Shown one piece after another: positions 56,069 to 63,953 of a DNA stretch of 64,000 bases. The stretch is from contig CADAOF010000006.1 of NCBI GenBank assembly GCA_902789555.1, positions 44,812-108,811 on the forward strand, given 5' to 3'. Below the pieces are notes generated by a model. It had not been told where the DNA came from. It did no database searches and saw only the letters and a list, made by a program, of their open reading frames with translations. The position numbers were made by a program, and so were the translations under genes. Position 1 is the first letter of the stretch, and the number at the start of each line of letters is the position of its first letter. Source of the stretch: an uncultured Lachnospiraceae bacterium. Lineage in GTDB: Bacteria > Bacillota > Clostridia > Lachnospirales > Lachnospiraceae.

Positions 56069-57820
56069 ATGAAAAAAATGATCTCACTGATACTTACGAT
56101 AATGATGATCCTGTCGCTTGCGGCCTGCGGCGGCGCGGAGAAAGGAAGCAGCGCTGCGAACGCTTCAGCCGGAACGGACAGCTCGTCCTCAGCAAGCGTT
56201 TCTCCCGGAAGCACCTCGGCGGAGACCGAAGCCGACGTCCCGGACCCTGTCACCGACACTGACATCACGGCCGAGGAGGCGACGGGGGATTTCTCCCTGA
56301 CGACGGAGGACGGCGCGTTCACGCAGGAGGGCAGCATCTATACGGTCACCGCGGCCGGGACCTACGTCCTTACGGGCTACCTGGAAGGGCAGATCGTCGT
56401 GGAAGCCGGTGAGGACGACGAGGTCGTCCTGGAGCTTTCCGGCACCACGGTCACGTACGGCAAGGATTCCCCCATCAAGATTCTCTCCGCCGGCAGCGTG
56501 GACATCTCCGCGAAGAAAGACACGGAAAACGTGATCAACGATACCCGGAGCGAGCAGACTTCGGACGATGAATCCCAGGGCGGCGGCGCGATCTATGCGA
56601 AGTGCGACCTGAAGCTGAAGGGCAGCGGCACCCTCGTCGTGAACGCGGGCTATAACAACGGCATCCACACCACCGACGACCTGAAGATCCAGAAACTTTC
56701 CCTGAAGGTCACGGCCGTTGACAATGCCCTTAAGGGCAACGATTCCATTACCATCCTGAGCGGCACGGTCGTCGCGATCTCCACGAAGGGCGACGGCATC
56801 AAGACGAAGAACACCGACACGAACAAGAACGGCGTCACCAGAGGCGACGTCACCGTCACCGGCGGATCGCTCGCGGTCTACGCGGCAGGCGACGGCATCC
56901 AGGCGGCACACGACTTTACGATGGCCGTCGGGGAGGACGGCACGGCACCGACGGTCGTCATCTGCACCGGCTCCTACAGCGGCTACACCGCTTCCGATGC
57001 CTCTGTCGATTCCTACAAGGGTGTCAAGGTGCAGAACGAACTGAACATCGAAGCCGGAGAGATCACCGTAAAGAGCTATGACGACGGCCTCCATGCCGAT
57101 TACGGCACGGCTTTCGACGACGGCACCAAAGGCCAGGGGACCATTAACATTTCCGGCGGCACCGTGAACCTGAACGTCTACTCGCCGGAAGGCAAGACGG
57201 CCGGCGGCCAGATGGGAGCCGGCTGGGGCGGAAAAGGCGGCCGCGGCGGCTGGGGAGGCCAGAGCGGCTGGGGAGGTCAGCAGACCGTCTCCGGCGCGGA
57301 CGGCATCCACGCCGATTACATGCTGAACATCAGCGGCGGCACCGTCAATATCGACAGCGCCTACGAAGGCCTTGAAGCCAACGTGATCAACATCTCCGGC
57401 GGCAGCAGCACCGTAGCGGCAAACGACGACGGCGTAAATGCCACCAAGGGCGTGACCAGCCCGCAGATCAACGTGAGCGGCGGGTACCTGGACGTTGCGG
57501 TCGCTCCGAACGGCGACGTGGACGGCATCGACAGCAACGGGACCTACACCCAGACCGGCGGCGTGGTCATCACCAGAGGCCCGGCCAGCGCGCAGGCAGC
57601 GGCGATCGACGCCGACGGCTCGGTCAAGGTGACCGGCGGCACGCTGATCGTTCTCGGCTACGGCCGCATCAGCATCGGCAGTGGCGTGGAAAGCTACTCC
57701 CTGTCCCTGCATTCCGCAGGAACGCACACGGTTACCGTTGACGGCACGAAATATGAATTTAACAACGCGTCGGCTTACGGACAGACCATCTGCGTGAGCA
57801 GCGTGAAGGTATCCGACTGA
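56069..57820 (+). CDS. Cthe_2159-like carbohydrate-binding beta-helix lipoprotein
   Basis: A 583-residue lipoprotein with lipobox SLAAC (C20), a Ser-rich spacer (22-70), then a right-handed beta-helix of repeating GGSxxVxAxxDGI and SGGTVNI rungs. Asp-rich turns (GDGIKTKN, GVNATKG) suggest calcium sites, as in the pectin-binding Cthe_2159 family. A Gly/Trp-rich insert sits near residues 385-410 (GAGWGGKGGRGGWGG). It is first gene of a VTC/DUF4956/two-component cluster. Confidence 0.88.
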   Translation: MKKMISLILTIMMILSLAACGGAEKGSSAANASAGTDSSSSASVSPGSTSAETEADVPDPVTDTDITAEEATGDFSLTTEDGAFTQEGSIYTVTAAGTYVLTGYLEGQIVVEAGEDDEVVLELSGTTVTYGKDSPIKILSAGSVDISAKKDTENVINDTRSEQTSDDESQGGGAIYAKCDLKLKGSGTLVVNAGYNNGIHTTDDLKIQKLSLKVTAVDNALKGNDSITILSGTVVAISTKGDGIKTKNTDTNKNGVTRGDVTVTGGSLAVYAAGDGIQAAHDFTMAVGEDGTAPTVVICTGSYSGYTASDASVDSYKGVKVQNELNIEAGEITVKSYDDGLHADYGTAFDDGTKGQGTINISGGTVNLNVYSPEGKTAGGQMGAGWGGKGGRGGWGGQSGWGGQQTVSGADGIHADYMLNISGGTVNIDSAYEGLEANVINISGGSSTVAANDDGVNATKGVTSPQINVSGGYLDVAVAPNGDVDGIDSNGTYTQTGGVVITRGPASAQAAAIDADGSVKVTGGTLIVLGYGRISIGSGVESYSLSLHSAGTHTVTVDGTKYEFNNASAYGQTICVSSVKVSD

Positions 57821-57828
57821 TGAAAGAA

Positions 57829-57841
57829 GCCCCGTCGGGGC
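57829..57841 (+). repeat. Intercistronic hairpin
   Basis: GCCCC-GTC-GGGGC just after the beta-helix gene and directly before the VTC ribosome-binding site. It could lower read-through or protect the upstream message. Confidence 0.5.
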
Positions 57842-57853
57842 GGAGGTGAGAAG

Positions 57854-58552
57854 ATGAGCATCAACGTGATGAAACGATATGAAATGAAATATCTGCTGAA
57901 CGCCGAACAGACGGCCTTCCTCCGGGAAAAGCTGAAAGGGCACATGGAGCCCGACGAGTACGGCCGCAGTACTATCGCATCGCTTTACTACGATACGCCG
58001 GACAGACGGCTGATCCGGGCGAGCCTTGAAAAGCCCATGTTCAAGGAAAAGCTCCGCCTCCGCTCCTACGGGCCGGCGGACGGGACGAAGCCGGTCTACC
58101 TGGAACTGAAGAGAAAGGCTTACGGCATCGTCTACAAGCGCCGGATCGAGACGAATCTTCCGGACGTGGACAGGTTCTTCGCGGGAGAAGGAAACATTTG
58201 TGCCTGCGGCCAGATCGATCGGGAACTTGCAGCGTTCCGCGATCATTATGAAAACCTTGAACCTTCCTGCCTGATCGTTTACGAGCGCACGGCCTATAAG
58301 GAAACGGAAGGCGACCTGCGCCTCACGATCGACGAAAACCCGCGCTACCGCATGGACAGCCTGAACCTTGCGGATCTTGACAAAGGCACCCTGCTGCTCC
58401 CTCCGGGACATACGATTCTCGAGATCAAGGTCCAGGAAGCCGTTCCGCTCTGGCTCGCGGAGATCATCTCCGCCGGGCGGATCGCGAAGAGCAGCTTCTC
58501 AAAATACGGCGAGGCGTACTGCAGGGAAACCTTCCCGGCGAGGACGGCCTGA
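57854..58552 (+). CDS. VTC-domain protein (polyphosphate polymerase-like)
   Basis: A 232-residue CYTH-fold tunnel protein. The MKRYEMKYLL opening, the basic tunnel residues KLRLRSY and LELKRK, and the closing ILEIKV and SSFSKY motifs match VTC domains, whose eukaryotic members polymerise ATP gamma-phosphate to polyphosphate. In Firmicutes such proteins sit with DUF4956 membrane proteins and CotH or beta-helix proteins, where the product is unproven. GGAGGTGAG precedes ATG 57854. Confidence 0.92.
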   Translation: MSINVMKRYEMKYLLNAEQTAFLREKLKGHMEPDEYGRSTIASLYYDTPDRRLIRASLEKPMFKEKLRLRSYGPADGTKPVYLELKRKAYGIVYKRRIETNLPDVDRFFAGEGNICACGQIDRELAAFRDHYENLEPSCLIVYERTAYKETEGDLRLTIDENPRYRMDSLNLADLDKGTLLLPPGHTILEIKVQEAVPLWLAEIISAGRIAKSSFSKYGEAYCRETFPARTA

Positions 58553-58563
58553 CAGACAGCCTT

Positions 58564-58586
58564 CGCCGCCTTCACAAGGGGCGGCG
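58564..58586 (+). repeat. Intercistronic hairpin between VTC and DUF4956 genes
   Basis: CGCCGCC (58564-58570) and GGCGGCG (58580-58586) form a 7-bp stem upstream of the DUF4956 ribosome-binding site. Confidence 0.45.
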
Positions 58587-58611
58587 GAGAAATGAAAGGA
58601 GAAAGAAAGCA

Positions 58612-59283
58612 ATGTTTGCATCGATATATACTTCCGCGGTAACCCCCGCACAGTTCTTCCTGATGGCCGGCACGGCCCTCGTCACGGGCTTCGTCTATGC
58701 CTGGCTCATGAGCTTCCGCATCCGCTCCACGAAACGCTTCTTCATCGTGGCGGCGCTTATTCCCTTCGTGGTGGCGGCCGTCATCACCTTCGTGAACGGC
58801 AATTTCGGCGCCGGCGTCGCGATCGGCGGAGCTTTCGGCCTCATCCGCTTCCGCAGCGCACAGGGGAGCGCCGACGAGATCGCAGCGATCCTGGTCGCCA
58901 TGGGCGCCGGCATCGCCTTCGGCATGGGGTATCTCGCCTATGGCGTGATCATCCTGCTCGGCCTCTCCCTGCTGTTCATGCTCCTCGGCAGCCTCAGGAT
59001 CTTTGAGCACGGAAGCATGGCCGCGGACCAGCTGCTCCGCATCACGATCCCGGAATCCCTGCAGTACAACGGCGCCTTTGACGACATCTTCGGCCGCTAC
59101 CTGAAGAAAGTGGAGAATGCGGGCGTGAAGACGACGGGGATGGGAAGCATGTTCCGCCTTTCCTACAAGGTGCAGATGAAGGATCCTTCGGAAGAAAAGG
59201 CCTTCATCGACGAGCTTCGCACGAAGAACGGCAACCTCGAGATCTCGCTGCTGCCGTACACGGAAACGCAGGGGCAGATGTAA
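58612..59283 (+). CDS. DUF4956 membrane protein
   Basis: A 223-residue protein with four hydrophobic helices in the first 130 residues (including FFIVAALIPFVVAAVITFV and GIAFGMGYLAYGVIILLGL) and the conserved RFRSAQGSADEIAAIL loop, then a cytoplasmic domain of about 90 residues. DUF4956 proteins are obligate neighbours of VTC-domain genes in many Firmicutes and may form a membrane channel for the VTC product; this is inference from conserved linkage. Confidence 0.9.
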   Translation: MFASIYTSAVTPAQFFLMAGTALVTGFVYAWLMSFRIRSTKRFFIVAALIPFVVAAVITFVNGNFGAGVAIGGAFGLIRFRSAQGSADEIAAILVAMGAGIAFGMGYLAYGVIILLGLSLLFMLLGSLRIFEHGSMAADQLLRITIPESLQYNGAFDDIFGRYLKKVENAGVKTTGMGSMFRLSYKVQMKDPSEEKAFIDELRTKNGNLEISLLPYTETQGQM

Positions 59284-59294
59284 GACCGGGTTAC

Positions 59295-59326
59295 GGCCGA
59301 TTCCTGATCCCTCTCAGGAATCGGTC
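59295..59326 (+). terminator. Strong hairpin after DUF4956 gene
   Basis: GGCCGATTCCTGA with TCAGGAATCGGTC gives a 13-bp stem (one G-U) with a 6-nt loop. No U-tract follows, so termination may be partial. Confidence 0.55.
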
Positions 59327-59358
59327 CGGGACCGGCAGTTTCCTTTCTGACAGATATT

Positions 59359-59367
59359 TGTTATAAT
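59359..59367 (+). promoter_or_regulatory. Internal extended -10 promoter for the two-component genes
   Basis: TGTTATAAT 24 nt before ATG 59391, with no clear -35. It would let the regulator and kinase be made independently of the upstream genes. Confidence 0.65.
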
Positions 59368-59390
59368 GCCTGTTGTAAGGCGGTGATGAC

Positions 59391-60074
59391 ATGCGTATCT
59401 TGCTTGCAGAAGATGAAAAAAGGATGGCGGCGGCGCTCGTCGCTTTGCTGAAACAGGAAAAATACGACGTGGACCATGTGGCGGACGGCGCTTCGGCGCT
59501 TGAAGCCCTGGAAAGCGGCATCTACGATATCGCGGTCCTGGACGTGATGATGCCCGAGATGAACGGCTTCGAAGCCGCAAGGAGGGCAAGGGCAAAGGGC
59601 GTGAAGACGCCCATCCTGATGCTCACGGCCAAGAGCGAACTTGACGACAAGATCATCGGACTCGACGCGGGCGCGGACGATTACCTCACGAAGCCTTTCC
59701 AGACAAAGGAACTGCTCGCGAGGCTCCGCGCCCTGGGCCGCCGGAGCGCGAGCTTTCAGGACGGGAGCCTGCATTTCGGAGACCTCTCGCTCGACACGGC
59801 AAAGGCAACGCTTCTCTGCACCTCGACCGGGCAGAGCGTCCGGCTCAGCGAGAAGGAACTGCGCATCCTGGAGTACATGTTCGCGGGCAAAGGCCAGATC
59901 CTGACCAGAGAGCAGCTTGCGGTCAAGATCTGGGGCTACGAAAGCGAAGCGGAATACAACAACGTCGAGGTCTACATGTCCTTCACCCGGAAGAAACTGG
60001 CCTTCGTCGGCTCGAACGTGGAGATCAAGGCAGTGCGCGGCCTGGGATACGCGCTGAGGGAAAAAGATGTTTAA
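59391..60074 (+). CDS. OmpR-family response regulator
   Basis: A 227-residue protein: receiver domain (1-120) with acidic pocket E7/D8, phospho-acceptor D51 (VLDVMMPEMNG) and K101 region (TKPF), then a winged-helix DNA-binding domain ending FTRKKLAFVGSNVEIKAVRGLGYAL. The gene overlaps the kinase gene by 8 nt. Direct repeats spaced 11 bp upstream of 56069 and 61409 fit this regulator class, making those lipoprotein genes its likely targets. Confidence 0.95.
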   Translation: MRILLAEDEKRMAAALVALLKQEKYDVDHVADGASALEALESGIYDIAVLDVMMPEMNGFEAARRARAKGVKTPILMLTAKSELDDKIIGLDAGADDYLTKPFQTKELLARLRALGRRSASFQDGSLHFGDLSLDTAKATLLCTSTGQSVRLSEKELRILEYMFAGKGQILTREQLAVKIWGYESEAEYNNVEVYMSFTRKKLAFVGSNVEIKAVRGLGYALREKDV

Positions 60075-61341
60075 GCAGTCCAGAAAAAAGATCATCCTCG
60101 CGATCATGGGGTCGCTCCTTCTGCTGCTTGCGGCAACGCTCACCGTGATCATGCTCGCGAGCTACCGGGAGATCCGCAGGCAGAACATGCAGATGCTGCA
60201 GCGCCACGCCGAGAGATACTCGCTGCGGCCGGGACCCGGAGAACCGGGAGAGCCGGGTGAACCGGAAGGAAAAGACGGCAAATGGGACGGCCGGGGCGGC
60301 TGGCAGAGAGACGACATGATGCCCCCGGGCGAGACCTCCGATTACAAGCTTTCCACCTTCTACTCGGTCGCCGTCGCGGAGGACGGAACGGTCATGGCCG
60401 TGGACTGCGGCGAGCAGGGAATCTACGGCGAAGAGGAACTGACGGCGCTCGCGAAGGAGATCATCGCCGCCGGAAAGACCTCCGGACGGACGGGGGCGCT
60501 CGCCTTCCTGACCGCGGCAAAGGACGGCTTTACCCTCGTGGCCTTCATGGACAATACCGTGACGGAAAACGGCATGAAAACGATGCTGCACAACGTCCTT
60601 ATCATCGGCGGCGCCTCACTCGCCGTGCTGTTCTTCCTGTCCTTGTGGCTTTCGAAGCGGATCATCAGGCCGCTTGAGGAAAACGATAAGCAGCAGAAGC
60701 AGTTCATCTCCGACGCGAGCCACGAACTGAAGACACCTGTCGCCGTGATCGATGCGAACGCCGAACTGCTTTCCCGGGAGATCGGGGAGAACGAGTGGCT
60801 TGCGAACATCCGCTATGAAAACGACCGGATGGGCGAACTGGTCCGGCAGCTCCTGGATCTTTCCCGCGCGGAGAATGCGGAGCTTCCTGCGGAAACGGCC
60901 GACCTTTCCCGCATCGTGACCGGCGAGTGCCTGGCCTTTGAAAGCCTGGCCTTCGACCGGGAAAAAACGATCCTGAGCGAGATCGGTGAGGGGATACAGG
61001 TCACCGGCAGCGAGACGCAGCTTGCGCAGCTTGTTTCGGTCCTTCTGGACAACGCCGTAAGGCATTCGGCAGGAAAAGAGATCGGGCTCTCGCTGAGGCG
61101 TGAAGGGCACGAAGCAGTCCTCGAAGTCGTGAACGAAGGAGAGGAGATCCCGCCGGAAAAGCAGGCGCATCTCTTTGACCGTTTCTACCGCGCGGACGAA
61201 GCGCGGACCGACGAGGGGCAGCACTACGGCCTGGGGCTTGCCATCGCGAAGGCCGTCGCGGAAAAGCACGGCGGCAGCATCGGCGTTTCCTGCGCGGACG
61301 GAAAAGTGACATTCACCGTGACCCTGCCGGCAAAAAAATAA
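60067..61341 (+). CDS. Sensor histidine kinase with collagen-like extracytoplasmic segment
   Basis: A 424-residue protein with two transmembrane helices (about 8-30 and 178-200) around an external domain of about 145 residues. That domain starts with a PGEPGEPGEPEG triplet run and a charged Gly/Trp stretch, and then a PAS/Cache-like part. Inside are the H-box SDASHELKTP (H219), N-box LLDNAVRH, G1 and GLGLAIAK motifs. The Gly-Pro external segment resembles the repeat region of the downstream surface protein, suggesting it senses that same surface environment. Confidence 0.93.
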   Translation: MFKQSRKKIILAIMGSLLLLLAATLTVIMLASYREIRRQNMQMLQRHAERYSLRPGPGEPGEPGEPEGKDGKWDGRGGWQRDDMMPPGETSDYKLSTFYSVAVAEDGTVMAVDCGEQGIYGEEELTALAKEIIAAGKTSGRTGALAFLTAAKDGFTLVAFMDNTVTENGMKTMLHNVLIIGGASLAVLFFLSLWLSKRIIRPLEENDKQQKQFISDASHELKTPVAVIDANAELLSREIGENEWLANIRYENDRMGELVRQLLDLSRAENAELPAETADLSRIVTGECLAFESLAFDREKTILSEIGEGIQVTGSETQLAQLVSVLLDNAVRHSAGKEIGLSLRREGHEAVLEVVNEGEEIPPEKQAHLFDRFYRADEARTDEGQHYGLGLAIAKAVAEKHGGSIGVSCADGKVTFTVTLPAKK

Positions 61342-61346
61342 AAAAC

Positions 61347-61387
61347 TTCAATCTAGATTCAAGGAACCTCCTTTACTGTGGTATCAT
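61347..61387 (+). promoter_or_regulatory. Direct-repeat operator and promoter of the collagen-like lipoprotein gene
   Basis: TTCAATC (61347-61353) and TTCAAGG (61358-61364) repeat with an 11-bp period, the second falling on the -35 position for TATCAT (61382-61387). It is the counterpart of the repeat at 55981-55998. Confidence 0.65.
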
Positions 61388-61408
61388 CAAAGTAAAGGAG
61401 GTTTCCTT

Positions 61409-63088
61409 ATGAAAGCAAAAAAAGCGCTTGCCGTATTGTTTGCAGCGGGACTGGTGATCAGCCTCGCGGCCTGCAGCGGCAGGACCAATACGGATACAGT
61501 GGCAGATACGGAAGAGGCTTCGCAGGAGGCAGTAACGAAGAGCAGTGATGCGGCGCCCGAAACACCGCCGGAAATGCCGGAAAGTGAGACTCCGCCCGAA
61601 CCGCCGGAAGGCGGAATGCCGGGCGGACAGGGAGGTCCCGGAGGCCAGGGCTTCCCGGGAGGAAACGGAGGTCAGGGATTCCCGGGCGGCAATCCTCCTG
61701 ACGGGACTTTCCCGGAAGGTGAGACTCCGCCCGAACCGCCGGAAGGCGGAATGCCGGGCGGACAGGGAGGTCCCGGAGGCCAGGGCTTCCCCGGCGGAAA
61801 CGGACAGCAGGGACCGGGCGGAAGGCCGGACGGACAGGGAGGCCCCGGCGGCATGCCGAGCGGAAACGGCGCATCCGTCGATTACAGCGCTGCGGAAGAA
61901 CTCGCTTCCGCGGAGACGCAGAGCGGAGAGACCTACGTGAGCAGCAAGTCTGACGAGAGCGCCCTCATCATCGCGACTTCAGATGCCGTGACGGTCGAGA
62001 ACCCTTCGGTCACCAAGACCGGTGATTCCGACGGCGGCGATGCCTGCAGCTTTTACGGCCTGAACGCGGCGGTCCTCGTGAAGGACGGCGCCGCGGCCGA
62101 GATCACGGGAGGCACGGTCACTTCGGACGCGAAAGGCGCGAACGCCGTGTTCTGCTACGGCGGGAACGGCGGGCGGAACGGCGCCGGCGGCGACGGAACG
62201 ACTCTGACCATCAAAAATACCGTCATCCGGACGAGCGGAGACGGCTCCGGCGGCATCATGACCACGGGCGGTGGAATCACCCTCGCTGAAAACCTGGACG
62301 TCGTCACCGAAGGCCGCTCCTCGGCTGCGATCCGCACAGACCGGGGCGGCGGCACGGTTTGGGTGACCGGCGGAACTTATGAAACGAACGGCCTCGGCTC
62401 TCCGGCGATCTACTCCACCGCGGAGATCCACGTGAGCGGCGCGGAGCTTCTGTCCAACCTTTCCGAAGGCGTCTGCATCGAAGGACTGAACTCGGTCGAG
62501 CTGACCGACTGCGAGCTCACGGCAAACAATACGAAATGCAACGGCAATGCGACGTTCCTCGACAGCATCATGATCTATCAGTCGATGTCCGGCGACGCGG
62601 CCAGCGGCACGAGCCATTTCACGATGACGGGCGGGACCCTCACAAGCAAAAGCGGCCACGTCTTCCATGTGACCAATACGAGCGCCGTCATCACGCTCTC
62701 AGGCGCCACGATCGTCAACGAAGACAGCGAAAACGTCCTGATCTCCGTGTGTGACGACGGGTGGAGCGGTGCCGGCAACAAGGCGGAACTGAACGCTTCT
62801 GCTCAGAATCTTTCCGGCGCGGTCCTCGTGGGTGATAATTCTGAACTGACCCTGAACCTTACGAACGGCTCCTCCTTCGAAGGCTTCGTGGACGGATCGA
62901 TCACGAACGCGAAAGGCGAGACCGTTTCCACGGAAGCCGGAACCGTTTCCGTGACCTTGGACGAAAGCAGCAGCTGGACACTGACCGCTGACAGTTACGT
63001 GAGCAAATTCAACGGCAATGCGGCAAACGTCGTGAGCAATGGCTTCACCCTGTACGTGAACGGCACGGCCCTTGCCGGAACGAAGTAA
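61409..63088 (+). CDS. Secreted lipoprotein with collagen-like Gly/Pro repeats and beta-helix
   Basis: A 559-residue lipoprotein with lipobox SLAAC (C22), an acidic/Pro spacer, then a Gly-Pro-Gln-Asn-rich region (about 55-155, GGQGGPGGQGFPGGN-like, two near-identical 45-residue units), and a C-terminal right-handed beta-helix of GGTxxSxxxGxxA rungs (about 160-540). It is related in fold and composition to the first lipoprotein of the cluster. AGGAGG precedes ATG 61409. Probably a glycan- or mineral-binding surface protein; no catalytic residues were identified. Confidence 0.85.
   Translation: MKAKKALAVLFAAGLVISLAACSGRTNTDTVADTEEASQEAVTKSSDAAPETPPEMPESETPPEPPEGGMPGGQGGPGGQGFPGGNGGQGFPGGNPPDGTFPEGETPPEPPEGGMPGGQGGPGGQGFPGGNGQQGPGGRPDGQGGPGGMPSGNGASVDYSAAEELASAETQSGETYVSSKSDESALIIATSDAVTVENPSVTKTGDSDGGDACSFYGLNAAVLVKDGAAAEITGGTVTSDAKGANAVFCYGGNGGRNGAGGDGTTLTIKNTVIRTSGDGSGGIMTTGGGITLAENLDVVTEGRSSAAIRTDRGGGTVWVTGGTYETNGLGSPAIYSTAEIHVSGAELLSNLSEGVCIEGLNSVELTDCELTANNTKCNGNATFLDSIMIYQSMSGDAASGTSHFTMTGGTLTSKSGHVFHVTNTSAVITLSGATIVNEDSENVLISVCDDGWSGAGNKAELNASAQNLSGAVLVGDNSELTLNLTNGSSFEGFVDGSITNAKGETVSTEAGTVSVTLDESSSWTLTADSYVSKFNGNAANVVSNGFTLYVNGTALAGTK
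61584..61791. repeat. 73-bp identical in-gene repeat, 135 bp apart
   Basis: 61584-61656 and 61719-61791 are identical over 73 bp and offset by exactly 45 codons within the collagen-like region, indicating recent duplication or ongoing recombination. Confidence 0.92.
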
Positions 63089-63106
63089 GCGCGCAGGAAA
63101 AACACG

Positions 63107-63140
63107 AAAAAAGGGAAGGCCCGCAAAGCCTTCTCTTTTC
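63107..63140 (+). terminator. Terminator after the collagen-like lipoprotein gene
   Basis: AAAAGGGAAGGC and GCCTTCTCTTTT pair over 12 bp (one G-U), loop CCGCAAA. A second hairpin (CGTCCG/CGGACG, CCGG/CCGG, 63142-63170) follows before the convergent pth gene. Confidence 0.8.
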
Positions 63141-63172
63141 ACGTCCGGGCCGGAATACCGGCAGCGGACGGA

Positions 63173-63742
63173 TCATTCTTTCCTGCTGTTGTACTCGTTC
63201 ATGACCTTGTCGGGACCGTCCGTGAGAAAGCAGAACACGGCCTCGGCAGCGGTCTTTGCCAGCGCTTCCGCCTTCGCGGCATCCTCGCCGAGGAACGGCA
63301 TCAGCACGTGGTCGATGAGGTCGATCCCCGCCTCGGGACCGCCGACACCGAGCCTGAGCCTGGGGAAAGCGTCGCTCCCGAGCCGTCCGATGAGGCTCTT
63401 CAGACCGTTATGGCCGCCGGCACTCCCGGACTTCCGGAAGCGGATCCGGCCGAGCGGCAGGTTCACGTCATCGCAGATCACGAGGATGTCCTCCGGCGGG
63501 ATCTTATAGTAGGCGGCGAGCGGCTGCACGCAGTCACCGGAGAGGTTCATGTAGGTGAGCGGCTTCACCAGAATCACCTTTTCCCCCTCAATCACGCCCA
63601 TGCCGGTAAGGCCGTGGTAACGGTTGACGTTAACCTTTATCCCAGCAGCATCCGCCACGCGGTCGAGCGCTTCCCAACCCATGTTGTGGCGCGTATTCGC
63701 ATATTTTCTGCCCGGGTTGCCCAGGCCGACGATCATCTTCAT
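63173..63742 (-). CDS. pth: Peptidyl-tRNA hydrolase
   Basis: A 189-residue enzyme that releases tRNA from stalled peptidyl-tRNA. Conserved N9 (GLGNPG), catalytic H19 (NTRHNMGWE), the DDVNLPLG loop with catalytic Asp, and GSAGGHNGLKS are present. The start is ATG 63742, with AAAGGA 6 nt upstream; the 58-residue N-terminal extension available upstream is hydrophobic leader sequence of no family match. Confidence 0.96.
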   Translation of the reverse strand: MKMIVGLGNPGRKYANTRHNMGWEALDRVADAAGIKVNVNRYHGLTGMGVIEGEKVILVKPLTYMNLSGDCVQPLAAYYKIPPEDILVICDDVNLPLGRIRFRKSGSAGGHNGLKSLIGRLGSDAFPRLRLGVGGPEAGIDLIDHVLMPFLGEDAAKAEALAKTAAEAVFCFLTDGPDKVMNEYNSRKE

Positions 63743-63776
63743 AAGCATTCCTTTCGCGGCAGAAGGCCGCAGCACG

Positions 63777-63805
63777 ATAATAACACAGAACAGCGGGGGC
63801 TGCAA
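63777..63805 (-). promoter_or_regulatory. pth promoter
   Basis: On the minus strand TTGCAG (63800-63805), a 17-nt spacer and TATTAT (63777-63782) with a TGT extension. Confidence 0.75.
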
Positions 63806-63904
63806 GGAGAGGAAAAAAGAGGCAAATAGGAGAGTTGTATGCTTACGGGAAAAAGCACTTTTTGCAAAATAATAAAATAAAAGAGCATTATTTATATATA
63901 AAAG

Positions 63905-63936
63905 TGTAGTAGTCAACGATAAGTAGACACTTTTTT
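63905..63936. mobile_element. Probable terminal inverted repeat of an IS3-like element
   Basis: TGTAGTAGTCAACGATAAG followed by TAGACACTTTTTT, starting with TG as IS3-family ends do, directly beyond the transposase stop codon. The sequence to its left (63840-63904) is AT-rich and gene-free. The other end lies outside the window. Confidence 0.55.
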
Positions 63937-63953
63937 GTGATTTTCCTCAACCA

